A DNA stretch of 27,850 nt from JANSWP01 sp041941305 (GTDB taxonomy: Bacteria > Bacteroidota > Bacteroidia > Chitinophagales > Saprospiraceae), in the NCBI GenBank assembly GCA_041941305.1, contig JBGTQJ010000090.1, positions 1-27,850 on the forward strand, read 5' to 3'. Positions within the stretch are counted from its first letter, which is position 1, and the number at the start of each line of letters is the position of its first letter. Under the pieces are notes generated by a model. The model worked only from the letters and a program-made list of their open reading frames with translations. It was not told the origin of the DNA and searched no databases. This document shows positions 8,213 to 16,900 of the stretch, in pieces. The position numbers and the translations under genes are program-made.

Positions 8213-8366
8213 GTTGCCTTTAGACCAAATGGAAAGCGGAATTGTAGAACAAAGATCTAGCTTCTACTTTTTCACATTTGATAATTGTCCATGATTTTTT
8301 TCGGTGAACTTTTCCATAGTTATTGATAATTAAAAACTTCAAATACAAAACGGAAATTATTAAGAT

Positions 8367-9368
8367 ATGCCATTAAAAACAGCTTTACTAGGTGGTGGTT
8401 CCTGGGGAACCACTGTAGCCTCCCTTGTCGCCAAAAATGCGCCAACCAAAATGTGGGCAAGGAATGCCCAAACTGTAGAAGAAATCAATAAACACCATAG
8501 AAATGAAAGGTACTTGCCAGGAGCAAAACTTACGGAATCTCTTAAAGCGACGGACTCAATAAAAAAGGCAGTAAAAAATGCAGATGTCATTGTCATGGGG
8601 GTTCCTGCTCAGAGTTTTCGCAGTGTCTTGGAGGAAGCCAAACCCCATATTCGTCCCTGGGTTCCTATTGTAAGTCTATCAAAAGGGCTGGAAAAGGGTA
8701 CCAAAATGCGCATGACAGAAATTATTGAGGCTGTGATGCCAGGACATCCTGCAGGAGTCCTCACGGGTCCCAACCTTGCTAAAGAAATCGTCGCCGGGCA
8801 AGCTGCTGCCAGTGTCATCGCCATGGTGGATGATACCATTGCCAATGCGCTACAAAAGTTGTTTCGGACAGGTTTATTTAGAGTCTATACCAATGATGAC
8901 GTTATTGGCTGCGAACTGGGTGGCGCACTTAAAAACATCATTGCCATTGCTGCTGGAATGGGGGATGGCGCTGGAGCTGGAGACAATACCCGAGCGGCGG
9001 TTATCACCAGAGGTTTGGCAGAATTGACGCGACTTGGAGTAGCCATAGGTGGCAAGCCAGCTACCTTCGCTGGTTTGGCAGGAATGGGAGATTTAGTGGC
9101 TACTTGTAATAGTCCTATGAGTCGCAACCGCACAGTTGGCTTTCAATTAGGCAAAGGTCGCAGTTTGGATGAAATCATCAGTGAAATGTCCGAGGTAGCG
9201 GAAGGGGTCAAAAGTTCTGGTGTAGTGATGGAACTAGCTCGGGAATACAACGTAGAGATGCCTATTTCTTACGAAGTGTACAAAGTAGTACATGAAGGGA
9301 ATACAGCAATGGATGCTTTTAGGGGCTTGATAAGACATCGATTGGGGTCAGAGGCAGAGCCTGGTTAG
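8367..9368 (+). CDS. gpsA: NAD(P)-dependent glycerol-3-phosphate dehydrogenase
   Basis: This enzyme reduces dihydroxyacetone phosphate to sn-glycerol-3-phosphate, the backbone precursor of phospholipids and triacylglycerol; it is cytoplasmic. The 333 residues match the family length. The N-terminal Rossmann motif is GGGSWGTTVA (9-18), and SLSKGLEKGT and TGPNLAKEI (about 132-140) are family hallmarks. The catalytic lysine lies in ELGGALKNIIAIAAG, and NTRAAVITRGLAEL and GLAGMGDLVATC complete the C-terminal helical domain. The sequence reads more like the actinobacterial GpsA form than the short Bacteroidota forms I know; this is recall, not a search. The gene is separated from the aldolase/xdhC pair by 154 bp and ends 4 bp from the convergent WS/DGAT gene. 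Confidence 0.95.
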   Translation: MPLKTALLGGGSWGTTVASLVAKNAPTKMWARNAQTVEEINKHHRNERYLPGAKLTESLKATDSIKKAVKNADVIVMGVPAQSFRSVLEEAKPHIRPWVPIVSLSKGLEKGTKMRMTEIIEAVMPGHPAGVLTGPNLAKEIVAGQAAASVIAMVDDTIANALQKLFRTGLFRVYTNDDVIGCELGGALKNIIAIAAGMGDGAGAGDNTRAAVITRGLAELTRLGVAIGGKPATFAGLAGMGDLVATCNSPMSRNRTVGFQLGKGRSLDEIISEMSEVAEGVKSSGVVMELAREYNVEMPISYEVYKVVHEGNTAMDAFRGLIRHRLGSEAEPG

Positions 9369-9372
9369 ACTC

Positions 9373-11196
9373 CTATACTTTTATCTTCGGCAGCTTCCCC
9401 AAAACAGTACCCAACCCCATCGCTTTGCCCATATCTCCATCTATCTTCAGTCTTCCCTGAACAAAAGCTGTCTGCATATTGAGTTCTCCTTTGGCAACAA
9501 GCATCAGGTGCTTATCAGAAATTTTAAAAGTAGCATCCGGGTTTTTGACTTTGCTTTTGCGGACAACTGCAGGTGCTTTATTCAAATCCAACCGCCAGAA
9601 AGTAGGAACTTCTCCAGTAACATGGAACTGAAACAAGCCACTGTTGGGTTTGACAGCATCTGGATTTTCTTTAAGGTATTTTTTGATGTGCTCAAAAAGG
9701 ACATTCGATTCGGCAGTAGTTTTGGTTGGCTTTTTCTTCTCTTTTTTATTTTTTTCAATTTTAAGAATTTCAGCTTCCAGTTCGTTAGCAGACTCACGTA
9801 AGTAGCGGGTAAACAGGTCTAAATCTGGCATAGATTTGATGTCTGAAGTAGGCGCCACCGTGATTCTTCCATCGTAACTAAAAATGCTGATAATCAAGCC
9901 CATACCATCTATTACAGGAGCCATACCTCCAATCGAAAGTAGTTTATGCCCTTCTAAATAAATCGGAAATTGTGGACCTGGAACATTGGTGATGGTGACA
10001 TTAAATACCGGATTATGTAGCTCTGACAAATGAAACCGAGAATACAATCTCGCTGCCTGATTGGCGATGCCGAATGGAACAGCTTCCGCCATTTTTGCCA
10101 AAGTTTTGGCACCTATTGCACCGTGGTATGTTTTTCCTCTGACCGTATTTTCATGAATGACCTCCAGACGTTCTATTGGGTCTTCTATATTCGTTGCTAA
10201 TTGGACTAACATAGAAGAAACCTGATTGCCGCTTGTTTTTCCATCAGCATCGGTTCTGGTTGAAATGGGCACCATTGCCACTAATGGCTTTTTGGGTAAT
10301 TTGTCTTTTTCGAGGAGGTATCTCCGCAATGCTCCTGCACATATCGCCAATATCACATCGTTCAAGGTCGTATTCATGATGTTTTTCAATGCTTTGACCC
10401 TGTCTAATGATAAAATTGCCATGTTCCACTTTCTACGGGAAGCGATGATTCCATTTAGTGGAGTGTTTGGGGCGGAGAATGGAGCAGTAGGTAGTTCCGC
10501 ACCTTTCATTCTGGAAAACATACCTGTTTTGACTGTTGCAGATACAGCTTCACCTATCAATTTTGGAAATTTCATTGGATTTTGGGCAAAGCTCATTGTG
10601 CTTTTCAAAATCATCGCCAATTCATTAGGCAATGGTTTTGGGCGATAAGGCTCCGCTTGAGGTACCTTTGAAGGGGTTGGAGAAAGATCGTACAACAAAC
10701 TCAATATACCAGCTCCCGCCATTCCATCAATTGCCACGTGGTGTATTTTTGCAATAATTGCTACCGATCCTTTTGGGACTTGAGCGATGGAGTTAATTCC
10801 CTCAACAAAAGTAAAAGACCAAAGTGGTCGGTTAAGATCGAGATGATTGCTAAAAATAGTAGAAGCTATCGCTCTCAACTCTTTCCATCCCCCAGGTTTT
10901 GGCAAGGCAATATGCTGCAAATGCATATCAATATCAAAATGTGGATCATCTACCCAATAGGGATAATCTACACTCATAGGCACATATACCAATCGTTTCC
11001 TCAGTTTCGGAACCAAATGAATACGACTTTTGATACGCTCCCGAAAAGTTTCAAAACTCAATGCACCTTCCAAAACCGCTACGCTTCCAATGTGCATAGG
11101 GCTCGTTGGAGTTTCCGTATATAGAAAGGTAGCATCTATTCCAGTAATTGATTGAATTTCAGGATTTTGTATGTCATTGAATAGTTTTCCGAACAC
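9373..11196 (-). CDS. WS/DGAT wax ester/diacylglycerol acyltransferase fused to an SCP2-like domain
   Basis: This 607-residue enzyme is of the bifunctional wax ester synthase/acyl-CoA:diacylglycerol acyltransferase family, which joins acyl-CoA to long-chain alcohols or diacylglycerol to make storage lipid. The catalytic HHVAIDG (152-158, fitting HHxxxDG) is intact. Upstream, DATFLYTETP (21-30) and NRPLW (122-126) are family blocks, and TTLNDVILAICAGALR carries the NDV motif. The family is usually about 450-480 residues. Here a Lys-rich linker (about 473-495) leads to an extra domain (496-607) whose pattern, including KNPDATFKIS and GRLKIDGDM, matches SCP2 sterol-carrier proteins. There is no signal peptide; family members associate with the inner membrane and lipid droplets. 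The ATG is at 11196, and the gene is divergent from the coiled-coil gene at 11472. Confidence 0.93.
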   Translation of the reverse strand: MFGKLFNDIQNPEIQSITGIDATFLYTETPTSPMHIGSVAVLEGALSFETFRERIKSRIHLVPKLRKRLVYVPMSVDYPYWVDDPHFDIDMHLQHIALPKPGGWKELRAIASTIFSNHLDLNRPLWSFTFVEGINSIAQVPKGSVAIIAKIHHVAIDGMAGAGILSLLYDLSPTPSKVPQAEPYRPKPLPNELAMILKSTMSFAQNPMKFPKLIGEAVSATVKTGMFSRMKGAELPTAPFSAPNTPLNGIIASRRKWNMAILSLDRVKALKNIMNTTLNDVILAICAGALRRYLLEKDKLPKKPLVAMVPISTRTDADGKTSGNQVSSMLVQLATNIEDPIERLEVIHENTVRGKTYHGAIGAKTLAKMAEAVPFGIANQAARLYSRFHLSELHNPVFNVTITNVPGPQFPIYLEGHKLLSIGGMAPVIDGMGLIISIFSYDGRITVAPTSDIKSMPDLDLFTRYLRESANELEAEILKIEKNKKEKKKPTKTTAESNVLFEHIKKYLKENPDAVKPNSGLFQFHVTGEVPTFWRLDLNKAPAVVRKSKVKNPDATFKISDKHLMLVAKGELNMQTAFVQGRLKIDGDMGKAMGLGTVLGKLPKIKV

Positions 11197-11278
11197 GATG
11201 GTAAATTTTGATTGGTGAATGTTTATCCAAGAACTCCCCTGGATATTATGGAATGCTGGACAAAAGTACTATTTCATT

Positions 11279-11295
11279 GTTACAGTTGGGTTACA
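11279..11295 (-). promoter_or_regulatory. Direct-repeat operator half, TGTAACC-N4-TGTAAC on the minus strand
   Basis: Read on the minus strand, TGTAACC and TGTAAC recur with an 11-bp period. The site lies 83-99 bp upstream of the WS/DGAT start, in sense orientation for that gene. A matching pair in the opposite orientation is at 11331-11347. Direct repeats with 11-bp spacing are the known binding pattern of SARP regulators; a SARP-like gene lies at 12128. Confidence 0.5.
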
Positions 11296-11305
11296 TTCTT
11301 TTTAT

Positions 11306-11316
11306 TGTACCCGGAT
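11306..11316 (+). promoter_or_regulatory. Extra TGTACCCGGAT element
   Basis: TGTACCCGGAT matches the TGTAACCGGAT of the downstream operator half (11331-11341) at 10 of 11 bases. It lies between the two inverted direct-repeat pairs, so it could be a weaker third site. Confidence 0.3.
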
Positions 11317-11330
11317 ATTCAAATTTTCCC

Positions 11331-11347
11331 TGTAACCGGATTGTAAC
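11331..11347 (+). promoter_or_regulatory. Direct-repeat operator half, TGTAACC-N4-TGTAAC on the plus strand
   Basis: TGTAACC (11331-11337) and TGTAAC (11342-11347) recur with an 11-bp period, 125-141 bp upstream of the coiled-coil gene at 11472 and in sense orientation for it. Aligned to the reverse complement of 11279-11295, 14 of 17 bases agree. The remaining 274 bp of this divergent gap show no gene. Confidence 0.5.
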
Positions 11348-11471
11348 TACGAAATTGTAATTTTAGCACTTCTTTGAAATTATAATTGATTTGAGCACAG
11401 TGTTTTTTTCAATTGTACAATGGGTTTTGATGCGCATATGCTGATTAAACTCTCATTCATAATACATAATC

Positions 11472-11996
11472 ATGGCGACTAAAAAAGAAGAAACAGCTTC
11501 CTTCGTCCTTCGATTCAATCAAAAAATATTTAAGAATACTGAAGGTGAACAGCAGGTCCAGTGGCGTGGGCATATTCAACATGTACAAGGTGGTGATGAA
11601 AAGCGATTTTCCGAATTTGAGGAAATTGCCAAATTCATTCAAGGGAAGTTGGCTGATTTGACCATTCAGGCAATGGAAGATAAAACACCGGAAGAGCAAC
11701 AAGGCATTTTGGCCAAAAGCTTCGATTTATGGAAAAAAATGGCTTTTGAAGGACCCAAAATGGTGATTGATACATTGAAGGACCCCAAAAAACAAATGGC
11801 TCAGTTTCAACAACAGTTCAATCAAATGGGGGAAGATATTAGCCATAAACTCGAAGAGCGATTTGGACAAAAACTGGAAATTGATGAGTGGCGGGCAGCA
11901 AGTAAATCTGATTATCATCATTTGGTGGAAATGATGGAGAAGATGTCAAAAACAATTGATGATTTAAATGAAAAAGTGGAAAGACTCAGTAAATAG
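11472..11996 (+). CDS. Coiled-coil protein, possibly granule/lipid-droplet associated (phasin-like)
   Basis: This is a 174-residue soluble protein. Residues 9-60 form a compact domain, with FVLRFNQKIF followed by WRGHIQHVQGGDEKRF and a short helix. I associate this pattern with small domains in other bacterial proteins of unknown role. The rest (about 70-174) is amphipathic helix with many Met, Gln and Phe, ending in a heptad coiled coil (MEKMSKTIDDLNEKVERLSK at the C-terminus). That layout resembles phasins or PhaE-type proteins on storage granules. Together with the divergent WS/DGAT gene this suggests a lipid-inclusion coat, but it is inference only. No signal peptide is present. A short heptad repeat follows the stop by 4 nt. 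Confidence 0.8.
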   Translation: MATKKEETASFVLRFNQKIFKNTEGEQQVQWRGHIQHVQGGDEKRFSEFEEIAKFIQGKLADLTIQAMEDKTPEEQQGILAKSFDLWKKMAFEGPKMVIDTLKDPKKQMAQFQQQFNQMGEDISHKLEERFGQKLEIDEWRAASKSDYHHLVEMMEKMSKTIDDLNEKVERLSK

Positions 11997-12000
11997 ATAT

Positions 12001-12017
12001 CAGTTGGCAGTTGGCAG
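12001..12017. repeat. Heptanucleotide tandem repeat, CAGTTGG x2.4
   Basis: CAGTTGG occurs at 12001-12007 and 12008-12014, then CAG. It starts 4 nt after the TAG of the coiled-coil gene. This is the third period-7 array found immediately after a stop codon in the window. Confidence 0.75.
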
Positions 12018-12127
12018 ATTTCATTAAACCATTTTGGGCAATTTTAAACTTTTTTTGAACCATAACTCACCAGGAACAAATATCATCTTTACTAGAACAG
12101 AGAGAACGTGCAAGTATACAGGTACAA

Positions 12128-12877
12128 ATGCTCGGCGGCTTCCAGGTTTGGCGCAAGGGCGATCTTATAGGAGCAAAGGATTGGGGCAGAGATAAGACGC
12201 TTCAATTATTTCAGTTTTTGATTACTTCCAGACATCGAAGGGGACTGCACAAAGAACAAATCATCGATCGACTTTGGGAAGAAGTTGATGGCAAAGCAGG
12301 TGACCAGTATTTTAAGGTAGCTTTGCATGGCATCAACAAAGTATTGGAGCCAGAACGAAAAAGTCGAACGGAAGCCAAATACATTTTACGACAAGGACTT
12401 ACCTACCAATTAAATCTGACTGACATATGGATCGACGCTGAAGCAATGGAGAACTTCATTGAAATTGGGAACCTGAACCATATCGAACATCCAAAAGTTG
12501 CGATTCAGGCTTATCGCGAAGCCATCAATTTACATCATGGAACCTTTTTACCAGAGCGGCTGTATGAAGATTGGTCGAGTGCAGAAAGGGAACGAATTCA
12601 GGTACTGGTTCTTGGAGCTATTATTACTTTAGCAGAATTACTAATTCCAAAAAATCCAGTGGAAAGCATTCGACTGGCACAAAAAGCATTGCAGATAGAT
12701 GCTACCTGGGAAGATGCTTATCGAATACAAATGGAAGCTTATTTCAGGAAGGGTAATCGTCCAATGGCTATCAAAACTTATCAGCAATGTGTAGCAGTGC
12801 TGGAAGAGGAATTTGGAGTAGAACCTTTGCCCGAAACTAAGATGTTGTTGGATAAAATTAAAAGTTCAACTATTTAA
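12128..12877 (+). CDS. SARP/BTAD-type transcriptional regulator
   Basis: This protein of 249 residues from the first ATG combines a winged-helix OmpR-like DNA-binding domain (about 1-95, with KTLQLFQFLI, IIDRLWEE and a GLTYQLN wing) with a bacterial transcriptional activator (BTAD) helical-repeat domain (about 100-247, with IDAEAMENF, WSSAERERIQ and the terminal EEFGVEPLPETKML). This is the SARP core without an ATPase or sensor. In-frame codons back to a TGA at 12056-12058 encode QRERASIQVQ directly before the ATG. The first SARP beta-strand (IQVQMLGGFQV) is therefore cut by the ATG start, yet no canonical start codon exists upstream. It follows the coiled-coil gene by 131 bp, and its stop overlaps the convergent gene in TTAA. 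It may control the divergent lipid-locus promoter. Confidence 0.88.
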   Translation: MLGGFQVWRKGDLIGAKDWGRDKTLQLFQFLITSRHRRGLHKEQIIDRLWEEVDGKAGDQYFKVALHGINKVLEPERKSRTEAKYILRQGLTYQLNLTDIWIDAEAMENFIEIGNLNHIEHPKVAIQAYREAINLHHGTFLPERLYEDWSSAERERIQVLVLGAIITLAELLIPKNPVESIRLAQKALQIDATWEDAYRIQMEAYFRKGNRPMAIKTYQQCVAVLEEEFGVEPLPETKMLLDKIKSSTI

Positions 12878-13515
12878 GGATTTAGGTGACTTTCACCTCT
12901 TAATGCTGCTTCTACACAAAGTACCAGTCTTTGCAATTCAGTTTGTTGTTCTTCATTTAACACTATGGTTCGCTTTGCATTTTCGTAGTTGATTCGGATT
13001 TTTTCTACTTTTTCGTGCTTGAGCAAATGATAAATTTCAAGAGGCACAACGCAGGTATGCTGATACAGCCACATGATGATATCTCGGTTCAATTCTCCAT
13101 TATCGGGCACATTGTAGAGTTTGACGATTTTGCCATTCGTTAATTTGAGATAGACCGAATATCCATTGTCGATTTTCAAGTAATCGTATTCTGTGACGAC
13201 CAGGGTAAGGAAAAAGGAACGGACATTATTGGTACCTTCTGCATAAGTAAAGATGGTTTTTGCCTCTTCTGTAAGCGTTTTCCCATCCAATTCTTCAGTA
13301 AGATTTTGAGTTGGAACCATATAGCCCAAGACCAGGGTTTCTGTAGTAACAATTCGAGTAGAGTCAAATTCATCTGTAGAGTCTACTGCAATTTTGCATG
13401 GAATGGGAGCTTGAACGGAATCTACCACAATTTCCTGGGAAAATGAACTAAGTGCTATCGTACAACAAAAAGTAAAGATCAACAATCGAATCATCATAAA
13501 TAGTTTGAGTTGCAA
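12874..13515 (-). CDS. Secreted hypothetical protein
   Basis: This is a 213-residue protein with a signal peptide: a basic start, the hydrophobic core MIRLLIFTFCCTIALSSFSQ at about 8-27, and cleavage after the SFSQ region. A second Met (residue 8) would give a shorter, more typical signal. The mature part is beta-rich (for example GYSVYLKLTNGKIVKLYN, about 122-139) and ends in a helical segment with a lone Cys. It has no lipobox, no membrane helix after the signal and no T9SS tail, so it is probably periplasmic. I do not recognise a family. It ends convergently with the SARP-like gene, sharing TTAA, and is preceded by the HPt gene on the same strand, 110 bp away. Confidence 0.8.
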   Translation of the reverse strand: MQLKLFMMIRLLIFTFCCTIALSSFSQEIVVDSVQAPIPCKIAVDSTDEFDSTRIVTTETLVLGYMVPTQNLTEELDGKTLTEEAKTIFTYAEGTNNVRSFFLTLVVTEYDYLKIDNGYSVYLKLTNGKIVKLYNVPDNGELNRDIIMWLYQHTCVVPLEIYHLLKHEKVEKIRINYENAKRTIVLNEEQQTELQRLVLCVEAALRGESHLNP

Positions 13516-13625
13516 ATTTCTGAAAAACCGTGAATTAAAACGTATTTGGATGCGAAATGTAAGGGAGAATAGGCTTTTTTAAGAATTTTTAAGGTTTGAC
13601 GAAGATAAATTAATTGGGTTACATC

Positions 13626-13946
13626 CTATTTTAAGGATTCCAGAATGATTGTTAACCTTTGATTCATATCTTCAAAAAGCTGCTTCTGCGATTCTAAATC
13701 TATTTCTGATTCAGTATTGCTTTCAATCTGATAAGCCAAATCAGCGATTGTTTCCAATCCCAAATATTTGCATTGACTTTTAATGGCATGAGCGACATTA
13801 GATGCATTTTTCCAATCTTTGGAATTTAGGTAATGTTCCAATTCCTCCAATTGAACAGGCGTTTGGTTTTTAAAAATGTCGAGAAACTTTTGAACCATTG
13901 CCTCATTGTCTCCCATCAGGTTTTTGAGTGTTGAAAGGTCTATCAT
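13626..13946 (-). CDS. Histidine phosphotransfer (HPt) protein
   Basis: This single-domain phosphotransfer protein should shuttle phosphate from a receiver domain to another response regulator. From the ATG at 13944-13946 it has 106 residues. The HPt motif AHAIKSQCKYLG carries the phospho-acceptor His53, flanked by the usual amphipathic four-helix pattern. The MIDLSTLKNLMGDNE start fits HPt domains. An upstream in-frame TTG at 13985 would add 13 unlikely residues. It lies 45 nt downstream of the hybrid kinase at 13992-17603 on the same strand. That kinase ends in a receiver with Asp1127, so a kinase-receiver-HPt relay is the natural reading. The terminal response regulator is not in the window. 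Confidence 0.92.
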   Translation of the reverse strand: MIDLSTLKNLMGDNEAMVQKFLDIFKNQTPVQLEELEHYLNSKDWKNASNVAHAIKSQCKYLGLETIADLAYQIESNTESEIDLESQKQLFEDMNQRLTIILESLK

Positions 13947-13991
13947 ATTCTGAGAGATTAATAGTTTGAGAATTTGAAAGCACAAAATTAC

Positions 13992-16900
13992 TTAACCCTT
14001 ACTTGCTCTATCTGTGGCAAGAATTAAACTCATTTTTTCAAATAATTCATCCCCATTTATCGGTTTAGTAACAATATCGTTCATACCTACCGCTTTGCAC
14101 TTTTCCAATTGTTCAGGGACTGCATTTGCAGTAAGGGCCAAAATAGGTATTTTACGTTTCTCATTTTTCATTTTGCGAATGGCACTTGTAGCTTCAAATC
14201 CATCCATAACAGGCATTTTGACATCCATTAGGATTAAATCGTAGTTATTGGACTCCAACTTTTCCAATGCAATCTTGCCATTGTCGGCTACATCAATTTG
14301 AACTCCTTCAATTTTATTTTTTAGTAATTCCAAAGCCAACATTTGGTTGAAATAAGTGTCTTCAACCAACAGTATATTTAAGTCCTCAAAGTCAAAGCTG
14401 CCTATTGGAGTTACTTTTTGAGGTTCTGATATTTCAGCAATTTCAAATGGCAGATTAAATTCCAGAATAGTTCCCTTCCCTACTTTACTCTTGATTTTGA
14501 GTGCCCCCCCTTGCTGCTCAACAAGTTCTTTTGCAATGGAAAGGCCTAAACCTGTACCTCCATATTTTGCAAAAACTTCCTCATCGGCTTGTTTGAAGCT
14601 TTCAAAAATCATTTCCAATTTTTCCTTTGGTATACCCACCCCTGTATCGCTAACAGTAAATAACAACTCTACCCTCCCCTCTTGCTCTTCTATTTTATGA
14701 ACATTAACGAGGACTTCCCCTTTTTCCGTAAATTTCAGTGCATTGCCAGTTAAATTCAACAATATTTGCTGCAAACGAACAGAATCTCCTACCAGTTGCT
14801 TTGGAACATCCTCGTCTATCTTAGTACCAAAGACCAATCCCTTTTCCTTAGCTTTAAAAATCAAGGTATTGTATAGTTGATTTATACTGACTTCCAGGTC
14901 AAATGGCTTATTGTTAAAAGTAAATTTTCCAGATTCGATTTTCGCATGATCCAATAAATCATTGATAATGGAAAGCAAGTTCTTTGAAGATTGATGTATT
15001 GCACCAGTATATTCCTGTTGCTTGGCTGTCAATTCAGTATCATTCATCAAGTTACTTAGTCCAATGATTGCATTCATCGGCGTTCGAATTTCATGACTGA
15101 TATTGGCAAGGAATTGAGATTTGTACTGGGCGGATTGTTCTGCGAGTTCTTTCTCTTGTTTTAAAATGGTTTGGTGTTGACGATTCCGAATGAGGGCATA
15201 AACAATTGCGATTAAAACCAAAGCCAACAAGGCTTTAAACCAATTGGTTTGCCACATCACAGGCGTAATGATCAAATCTACAGACAATCCTTCCTCATTC
15301 CAAATACCATCACAATTGGATGCAATAACCCGAAAAGTGTATGTTTTAGGAGATAAATTGGTGTAGGTCACTTTTCGTTCAGTCCCCAAATCCCGCCAAT
15401 CAGGATCGAAACCAACCAACTGACATTTGTACTGATTGTTTTCTGGTTCTAGAAAATGTAAGGCTGCAAACTCAAAGGTGATGCCGTTTTCCCTTGATGA
15501 CAATTGAATTTGAGTTAAATCTTCAATTGGTTTTCCAAATTCATATGATTTATCTGCCACTTTAAAATCCGTCAAGGCAACTTTGGGAGGCAATTGATTT
15601 TGTTCCATTATTGTTGGATCAATTCGATAAAAGCCATTTTTTCCTCCAACGAGTATGGTGCCATTTGGATTTTTAAAATAGACATTATTCAATAATTTCA
15701 AGTCATGATCTACATAAAACTGTTTGACTACTTTTTCTTCAAGGGAAAAAAGGGATATCGTTCTATTCCCCATTAACCAGAGCCGTCCACCCCTATCAGG
15801 TAAAACACATTGCAAATTATTTTCGGGTAGCCCATCTTTGGAAGTGTAAAATGAAAATTGACGTTTAGGGATATTATATCGAGTCAACCCATCAGAAGTT
15901 GCAATCCAGATATTTTTCTCTTCATCAATTTGAAAGGTTCGTAATTCTCCACCGAGCGTATGAGCCAATTCAGGCGGAGGCCGGAACATTTCAAAAGAAT
16001 GTGCTTTCAAGTCAAAACGACCAATAGCTGAAGCTCCTAAATAATAAGTCCAAAGTGCAGTCGAATCTTCTTGTGCCAGGTTTCGCAATCGGTTGAAAGG
16101 CAAATCAGGTAAGTCATCTTTTGGTTTAAAAATTTTCCACTTAAGCGTTTGCTTATTCAGATGTACCAAACCCAATGAAGAAGCCAACCACAAAAAGTCT
16201 TTTTTTTGTTTATCCTGAATAATATTCCATACGCCAGTTTTGGAAAAATATTCACCCAACTCAACATGCCGAAAAACCGTATCACCTGGTACACATTTAA
16301 AAACCCCAATTGCCCGACTATGCGCCAAACTTACCCAAATAGCATTGTCGGTATCTGCAAACATGTGCAAAGCCCCCAGATAAATAGGTTCTCCATCAAT
16401 TTCATAGGGAAGTTTCACAATCTCTCGACGGTCTGGGCTGTGTCGGTATATCCCATCTATCGCTGAAGTATAAATGTAATTATTGCTATCCTCTGCTAAT
16501 TTCCTAACATCATTAGGTCGTTTAAACAATTCAGGCTCATTTAAGATGTGTTCAAAGTCTCTTGGGCTTACCTTCCAAATTCCATTCCCGGAACCAATCC
16601 ATACGTTTTTTGAATAGTCCTCCCACAGTGAAAGAATACCTCCTTCAAAAAGGCTGTTTGGGTGCGTAGGATCGTATTCAAAGAGCTGATTAGATTGAGA
16701 TTTCATGTCATATATAATCAAATTTCCCCTTGAGAAACTAATCCAGAGCCTTTCTGAATTATCCTTGTACATACTATAAATTCGAGACTGACTATGTCGA
16801 GGCAGGGTAATTTTTGAAAGCGTGTTGGAGTCCGGGTTCCATTTGAGCAAATCACGATTAAAGCTCAACCAAAAATTTCCTTTTTCATCAATAAAGGTTT

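Noticed and set aside
8213..8366. Small gene or terminator between the XdhC-like gene and gpsA
   Set aside because: No open frame of useful length and no stable GC-rich stem with a T-tract was found in the 154-bp gap.
10226..10648. 140-codon plus-strand open frame
   Set aside because: It lies antisense within the WS/DGAT coding sequence, which has intact family motifs across the same interval; the frame shows no recognisable protein pattern.
10738..11124. 128-codon plus-strand open frame
   Set aside because: It is antisense to the N-terminal half of the WS/DGAT gene, including the HHVAIDG-coding region; a shadow frame.
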